DNA of 8,982 nucleotides from Promethearchaeota archaeon (GTDB lineage Archaea > Asgardarchaeota > Lokiarchaeia > Sigyniarchaeales > SOKP01): assembly GCA_030606095.1 (NCBI GenBank), contig JAUWHC010000079.1, forward strand, positions 1 to 8,982, read 5' to 3'. The number at the start of each line of letters is the position of its first letter. Within the stretch, counting starts at the first letter, position 1. The position numbers and the translations under genes were made by a program. Positions 5,500 through 8,982 of this stretch are shown in pieces. Below the pieces are notes generated by a model. The model was not told where the DNA came from. It did no database searches and saw nothing but the letters and a program-made list of their open reading frames with translations.

Positions 5500-6466
5500 G
5501 GTTCGATTTGTTAAAACTTCTCAAGAAACCATTGCTACTCCATTACTGGTTCCAGCATTTTCTAGTAGAGCAGATCCACATATTGAAAGAATCTTAAAAT
5601 TTACGAAAGAATTTATTACTGAACCAATTTTAATTAGTGCGTATGATGTCTATTATAAAAAATCAATAAAAGATATAACTTTCCCCGAAATGATATTTTT
5701 AGATAGCGGAGGATATGAATGTATAAAAGATCTTTGTTATTCTCAAGTTTATTACTCAAAAGATAAACCGAAAAAATGGGATATCAAATTATATAGTAAA
5801 GTTTTAAATTCCTGGCCTCGTAAAATTTCTACAATAGCTATTAGCTACGACCATTATAGAAGCAGAAAAACTATCACTAAACAAATAAGCGAAGCTAAGA
5901 ATTTTTTTAAGAGAAGGACATATTTTTTAAGCGATATTCTATTAAAACCGGAAGAAAAGAGGCAAGGAATTATTGAAGTCGATTCAGTTATAAATCAAAT
6001 AGATTCGCTGAAGGATTTTGATATAATTGGTTTTACTGAAAAGGAAATTGGAGATTCAGTTTTAGATAGAATGACTAATATTGCAAAGTTACGAATTGCC
6101 ATGGATAAAGCTAATATTAATAAGCCAATACATATATTTGGGAGTTTAGATCCAATCTCAGCGCCATTGTATTTCATTTCAGGTGCTGATATATTCGACA
6201 GTCTAACTTGGATTCGTTTTTCATATTTTAATGGTATGGCAATTTATAAAAATAATTATGCTGTTCTTAAACAACCTCTTGAATATAAAACAGGAAGATT
6301 AATATGTCAGTCATATGTAGATAATATTAATTCATTGAAATTCTTACAAATGCAAATGAAAAAATATATTTCGACTGATGGAGATTTTAAGGTATTCGAA
6401 TCGAATAGCGATTCTATCGAAAAAGCTTATCAAGCTTTAAAGACAAAAATAGGGGAGGAATTATAA
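5489..6466 (+). CDS. cap10: TGT-like (tRNA-guanine transglycosylase-fold) enzyme of type IV CBASS (Cap10)
   Basis: The protein has 325 residues. DSGGYE at 72-77 matches the base-binding Asp loop of transglycosylases (DSGGYQ/F). IIGFTEKEIGDS (179-190) stands where TGT has its GG-AVGE loop. IHIFGSLDP (214-222) and GADIFDSLTWIRFS (232-245) match the HL-G--P and GIDMFDCV-PTR segments, making Asp237 the likely nucleophile. Unlike tRNA-acting TGT it has only three cysteines (78, 83, 273) and lacks the CxCxxC...H zinc site, so tRNA binding may be lost. It resembles the TGT/DpdA superfamily member of type IV CBASS, expected to swap or hydrolyse a guanine-like base on nucleic acid, nucleotide or protein. 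It overlaps the upstream gene by 11 bases and the cyclase by 1, so expression is tightly coupled. Confidence 0.85.
   Translation: MLAKVRFVKTSQETIATPLLVPAFSSRADPHIERILKFTKEFITEPILISAYDVYYKKSIKDITFPEMIFLDSGGYECIKDLCYSQVYYSKDKPKKWDIKLYSKVLNSWPRKISTIAISYDHYRSRKTITKQISEAKNFFKRRTYFLSDILLKPEEKRQGIIEVDSVINQIDSLKDFDIIGFTEKEIGDSVLDRMTNIAKLRIAMDKANINKPIHIFGSLDPISAPLYFISGADIFDSLTWIRFSYFNGMAIYKNNYAVLKQPLEYKTGRLICQSYVDNINSLKFLQMQMKKYISTDGDFKVFESNSDSIEKAYQALKTKIGEEL
6451..6459 (+). promoter_or_regulatory. Strong ribosome binding site of the cyclase gene
   Basis: AGGGGAGGA ends 6 bases before ATG 6466 and lies inside the end of the TGT-like gene. It is the strongest such site in the operon and fixes the glycine-rich N-terminus MGGTGG of the cyclase. 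Confidence 0.85.
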
Positions 6467-7389
6467 TGGGTGGAACAGGTGGATTTCTTAAAGATAAAGA
6501 TATTGATGAAATGCAAAGAAAAATAAGAGAAAGTGAAGAGAAAACCGATAGTGAAGCGTTTGAAACTAAAGTTTCAGCAGAAATCGATACATTATTAGTT
6601 AATTATAATAATAGAGATACCAACGCAATAAAATCTCATATTGACAATATAGTAAAAGCAATTCAAAAAGAAATTGAGGGAACTTGTAATATCATTTTTG
6701 GTGGTTCTTACCAAAAACATACATATGTTGATGGTTTGAGCGATATTGATTCACTTGTATTGTTAAATAATTCTGAATTGATTAATAAAACTCCTAATGA
6801 GGTATTAAAATATTTTAGCGATATTCTAAAAGAACGTTTTCCGGAAAGTAAGATTGAAATTGGTAAGATGGCTGTAACTATTCATTTTAAAGATGGAAAG
6901 GAAATTCAATTACTTCCTGCTGTAAAAAGTGGCGATGAATTTAAAATATCGAATTCAAGTGGAGATAAATGGTCTAAAATAAAACCAAGAAATTTTACTA
7001 ATAAATTAACTGAAACTAATAAAAAAAATAATGACAAGATGATTCCAACTATTAAGGTGGTTAAAGCAATTAATTCATATTTACCAAAAAGTAAACAATT
7101 AACAGGCTATCATATTGAATCTCTTGCAATTGAAGCTTTTAAGACGTATTCAGGAGAAAAGAATACTAAAAAAATGCTTCAACATTTTTTTGAAAAAGCG
7201 AAGGATTTAGTAAAATCTCCAATTAAAGATAAATCAGGTCAGTCTGTTAATGTAGATGAATATCTTGGTCGTAAAAATAATATTAATCGGAAACAAATAA
7301 GTTTAATCTTAGATCGTATTTCTAGAAGGATGAAGAACGCAAATTCTTCAGCTTCAGTTGATCAGTGGATGGAGATTTTAGGACAGTAG
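6466..7389 (+). CDS. CBASS CD-NTase (nucleotide cyclase)
   Basis: The protein has 307 residues. Pol-beta-type nucleotidyltransferase motifs are clear: FGGSYQKHT at 78-86 and the metal-binding Asp93 and Asp95 in LSDIDSLVLL. The third position, usually Asp in xDxxP, is Gln148 in IQLLPAV. An OAS/CD-NTase-like helical C-terminal half follows, with PTIKVVKAIN (194-203), GYHIESLAIEAF (214-225) and DRISRRM (283-289). Such enzymes make cyclic or linear oligonucleotide messengers after phage infection. The first 20 residues are glycine-rich then charged (MGGTGG, then FLKDKDID) and look flexible; after Met removal the N-terminus would be glycine, a plausible acceptor for the QueC-like protein. It starts in the TAATG overlap with the TGT-like gene. 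The family and system calls are strong; the messenger identity cannot be read. Confidence 0.9.
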   Translation: MGGTGGFLKDKDIDEMQRKIRESEEKTDSEAFETKVSAEIDTLLVNYNNRDTNAIKSHIDNIVKAIQKEIEGTCNIIFGGSYQKHTYVDGLSDIDSLVLLNNSELINKTPNEVLKYFSDILKERFPESKIEIGKMAVTIHFKDGKEIQLLPAVKSGDEFKISNSSGDKWSKIKPRNFTNKLTETNKKNNDKMIPTIKVVKAINSYLPKSKQLTGYHIESLAIEAFKTYSGEKNTKKMLQHFFEKAKDLVKSPIKDKSGQSVNVDEYLGRKNNINRKQISLILDRISRRMKNANSSASVDQWMEILGQ

Positions 7390-7433
7390 TTTAGTGAAAA
7401 ATTTATTACATTGAATTAAAATAATATTTATTA

Positions 7434-8162
7434 ATGTTGGGGAAAATGATTAAAAAAGCTGCAATATCAATAATTAAGCCTTATTTAAGACTTGTAAAGG
7501 AAAATCGAAAAATAAAAAAGGTAAGAAGAGATACATCTAATATAGATTATAATAATTTATGGAAACGTTATTGTTTTTCTATGATTACAAGTCAACAAAA
7601 AATTAGTGAATTATTTTGGACTCATGTTTTTCAAGATAAGATTTGGCAAAAAATAAGTAGAATTTATCCAAAGAAAAAACCGCAATTAGATCTCGTTAAA
7701 AATACACTACATCATCTAAAAATAAGATTTGCGGATAATAAAGCCCAACAAATTTGTAATGCGTGGGATAGAGATTTTAGATCAATAGCCGAAGCAACTA
7801 ATATGATTTTAAGCCGTAACGCTAATCAAAGTTATTCTCTCTATATTCGTTTATATGAGCTAGAATTAATAGATATTATTTTGAGAAATTTATCTGGATG
7901 CGGGATTGGTCCTAAAATTGCCCGTTTGATGATGTTGTGGGATCCAGAAAACGGGATGGGTTTAGAATTTCAACATATAATCCCTATCGATTCTAGATGG
8001 TTGAATAGCTTAAAAAAAGCAGGTGTTAATCCTTTATTGTTAAATGTTTCTACAGAGAAAAAGTATCGTCAAGTTGAAGATAATTTAGTTGAAGCCTCTT
8101 ATGAACTTAATATTTTCCCTTTTGAAGCAGATGGAATAATATTTGGATGGATATTGAATTAA
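7434..8162 (+). CDS. cap11: OGG-like helix-hairpin-helix glycosylase of type IV CBASS (Cap11)
   Basis: The protein has 242 residues. FSMITSQQK (48-56) matches the SQQ helix of OGG-type glycosylases. LSGCGIGPKIARLMM (153-167) is the helix-hairpin-helix with likely catalytic Lys161, and IPIDSRWL (183-190) holds the conserved Asp186, the same Lys/Asp pair as in 8-oxoguanine DNA glycosylase. The first 33 residues are strongly basic and suit nucleic-acid binding. It lacks the N-terminal beta domain of full OGG1 proteins. In type IV CBASS this is the OGG-like ancillary protein; its substrate may be a modified purine on DNA, a nucleotide or a protein. The gap to the cyclase is 44 bases. ATG 7434 has no ribosome site; ATG 7446, preceded closely by GGGG, is an alternative that drops four residues. 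The Cap number is from memory. Confidence 0.85.
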   Translation: MLGKMIKKAAISIIKPYLRLVKENRKIKKVRRDTSNIDYNNLWKRYCFSMITSQQKISELFWTHVFQDKIWQKISRIYPKKKPQLDLVKNTLHHLKIRFADNKAQQICNAWDRDFRSIAEATNMILSRNANQSYSLYIRLYELELIDIILRNLSGCGIGPKIARLMMLWDPENGMGLEFQHIIPIDSRWLNSLKKAGVNPLLLNVSTEKKYRQVEDNLVEASYELNIFPFEADGIIFGWILN

Positions 8163-8164
8163 GG

Positions 8165-8180
8165 ATGTCAGGGAACGGTT
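8165..8180 (-). repeat. Inverse copy of the left repeat core, right boundary
   Basis: ATGTCAGGGAACGGTT is the reverse complement of 504-519 with one mismatch. It begins 3 bases after the stop of the OGG-like gene. The rest of the left element (GTGCCACAG part) is not conserved here, so this copy is truncated or diverged. Confidence 0.5.
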
Positions 8181-8244
8181 GTCCTAGATCAATAATTCAG
8201 TAACTTTTTCTAATTTTTCATAAGGGGTCTAATGAATCCAGGTT

Positions 8245-8275
8245 CCCAATGTTTTCTCAAATGATTAAAATATAG
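8245..8275 (+). repeat. Direct repeat, copy downstream of the CBASS operon
   Basis: CCCAATGTTTTCTCA followed by a variable centre and AAAATATAG matches 4234-4263 in the same orientation. Both copies can be read as the end of a short frame with P-x-FS-x-KI before TAG, which hints at a shared decayed coding ancestor rather than a simple target duplication. Confidence 0.45.
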
Positions 8276-8383
8276 CATGGTGCAGTCATCTCAATTTAGA
8301 ATGCACGTGCTTCAGAATTTTCCCTCCAAATATTCTGCCCAATGAAAAATACATTTATCACAAATGTAACTTCTTAGTTGTTG

Positions 8384-8420
8384 TGTATGTTATAATAAAT
8401 AAAATCTAATATAACATACA
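8384..8420. promoter_or_regulatory. 11-bp perfect inverted repeat over the atpD promoter, candidate operator
   Basis: TGTATGTTATA (8384-8394) and TATAACATACA (8410-8420) are exact inverse copies separated by 15 AT-rich bases. The arm overlaps the -10 box of the likely ATPase promoter, so a dimeric regulator bound here would block or control it. The opposite strand carries the same TGTTATA-like box in the other arm, so divergent transcription is also possible. Confidence 0.55.
8388..8396 (+). promoter_or_regulatory. Extended -10 promoter for the ATPase operon
   Basis: TGTTATAAT contains a perfect TATAAT preceded by TGn. No good -35 is seen 16 to 18 bases upstream, which extended -10 promoters can tolerate. 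Transcription would start near 8403, leaving an untranslated leader of about 75 bases before atpD. Confidence 0.55.
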
Positions 8421-8478
8421 ATAATATACCTGCTAAAATTTTAACTTTCAGATTTATTCTTTCTGTGGAGATGTCCAA

Positions 8479-8982
8479 ATGGATAATAAGAAAATAAATC
8501 GAGGCCAAATAAGAGCAATCCGAGGAAGTGTCGTTGATGCTTTTTTTCCGCAGTTCCTTCCCAAGATTAATTACCAATTAAAATCTGGAGATGCGATTAT
8601 CGAAGTTACCCTTCATCTTGATGCCACAACAGTTAGAGGAATAGCCTTAACTCCTACCCAGGGATTAAAAAGGGGAGATGAAATCATTGACACGGGACAT
8701 CCTTTGCAAGTGCCTGTGGGGTCCGGATTATTGGGGCGGATGTTTAATGTTTTCGGAGAACCGATTGATGGAGGTGCTGTTTTAACGCTTGAAAAATCAG
8801 TCCCCATATACCAAAAATCACTTTCTCTTGCCGAGCGGACCACTACGGCAGATATTTATGAGACCGGGATAAAAGTGATTGACGTTTTGGCTCCTTTGGA
8901 AAAAGGCGGGAAAGCAGGTTTGTTTGGCGGTGCCGGTGTCGGCAAGACGGTTCTGATTATGGAGATGATTCACAATATGGCT
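8479..8982 (+). CDS. atpD: F1Fo ATP synthase beta subunit, alternative (N-ATPase) type, N-terminal part
   Basis: The gene runs off the window; 168 codons are visible. It is the catalytic beta subunit of F1, which couples ATP hydrolysis or synthesis to ion flow through Fo. GSVVDAFF (16-23), the EVTLHLD strand (42-48), VPVGSGLLGR (78-87), NVFGEPID (90-97), ETGIKVIDVLAP (128-139) and the Walker A GGAGVGKT (150-157) are all clear. Features such as RGIALTPTQGLKRG (53-66) and an N-terminal extension differ from the usual bacterial AtpD and resemble the alternative Na+-translocating N-ATPase, whose operon begins with atpD; a fresh promoter directly upstream fits. GGAG at 8467-8470, 8 bases before ATG, sets the start. 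The family call is certain; the N-ATPase subtype is likely but needs the following genes. Confidence 0.95.
   Translation, partial: MDNKKINRGQIRAIRGSVVDAFFPQFLPKINYQLKSGDAIIEVTLHLDATTVRGIALTPTQGLKRGDEIIDTGHPLQVPVGSGLLGRMFNVFGEPIDGGAVLTLEKSVPIYQKSLSLAERTTTADIYETGIKVIDVLAPLEKGGKAGLFGGAGVGKTVLIMEMIHNMA

Larger units (their letters stand above)
8163..8478. other. Spacer between the CBASS operon and atpD
   Basis: This stretch has no gene. It holds the inverse repeat copy (8165-8180), the direct repeat copy (8245-8275), the 8-bp palindrome GCACGTGC (8303-8310), a bulged 9-bp hairpin with arms CAGAATTTT and AAATATTCTG (8313-8337), ACATTT/AAATGT around ATCAC (8351-8367), and a promoter within an inverted repeat (8384-8420). 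No hairpin is followed by a proper T-run, so I call no intrinsic terminator for the CBASS operon. Confidence 0.6.

Noticed and set aside
5995..6177. 60-codon minus-strand frame in the TGT-like gene
   Set aside because: It is the shadow of the conserved IHIFGSLDP region; no start signal.
4924..6466. Ordinary queuosine biosynthesis genes (queC and tgt)
   Set aside because: QueD, QueE and QueF are absent, the TGT-like protein lacks the zinc site, and a cyclase and OGG-like gene share the operon, so a defence role fits better.
4924..6466. Dpd-type 7-deazaguanine DNA modification system
   Set aside because: No DpdB/DpdC-like or helicase partner genes are present, and the overlap with a CD-NTase points to CBASS.
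8374..8843. Two minus-strand frames (67 and 76 codons) over the atpD start
   Set aside because: They lie antisense to a highly conserved gene or across its promoter and show no motifs.

Overview
The window looks like an accessory (defence-island-like) stretch of a low-GC bacterium, most likely a Bacillota member. It is AT-rich, uses strong AGGAGG-type ribosome sites, packs genes with short overlaps, and carries a GTGCCACAGAACCGTCCCC-type repeat that I associate with Bacillus and Clostridia relatives. No rRNA, tRNA or CRISPR array is visible. The right edge runs into a housekeeping-type gene, the beta subunit of an F1Fo ATPase that resembles the alternative N-ATPase type.

Layout, left to right. 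(1) 1-288: the 3' end of a DNA methyltransferase, probably from a restriction-modification unit. (2) 491-520: a repeat, after which the DNA becomes visibly richer in GC. It is followed by an unrecognised 99-residue gene (585-884), a GC-rich stem-loop and a SIR2 protein fused to a P-loop kinase-like domain (1008-2672). (3) 2867-3914: two overlapping genes, a DUF6884-like protein and a GIY-YIG nuclease-like protein. (4) 3915-4316: a 402-base spacer with a 14-bp palindrome, a start-stop element or short leader ORF, and one copy of a 30-bp repeat. (5) 4317-8162: a very AT-rich five-gene operon. It encodes a three-helix membrane protein, a QueC-like enzyme, a TGT-like enzyme, a CD-NTase-type nucleotidyltransferase and an OGG-like helix-hairpin-helix glycosylase. 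(6) 8163-8478: a spacer with inverse and direct copies of the two repeats and a promoter inside an inverted repeat. (7) 8479-8982: the atpD start.

The main result is unit (5), which matches the gene set of type IV CBASS anti-phage defence: cyclase, QueC-like, TGT-like and OGG-like ancillary proteins, and a membrane effector. The cyclase is expected to sense infection and make a nucleotide messenger, and the membrane protein is the likely killer. The base-handling enzymes probably modify or prime system components. The cyclase begins Met-Gly-Gly-Thr-Gly-Gly, a plausible acceptor for conjugation of a deazaguanine by the QueC-like protein.

The SIR2-kinase protein is a second candidate abortive-infection module (NAD+ depletion), and the DUF6884/GIY-YIG pair may be a third. 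Imperfect inverted repeats (504-519 and 8165-8180) bracket all three. Imperfect direct repeats (4234-4263 and 8245-8275) bracket the CBASS operon alone, suggesting nested acquisition beside the ATPase operon. All functional assignments come from reading motifs; no database search was run.
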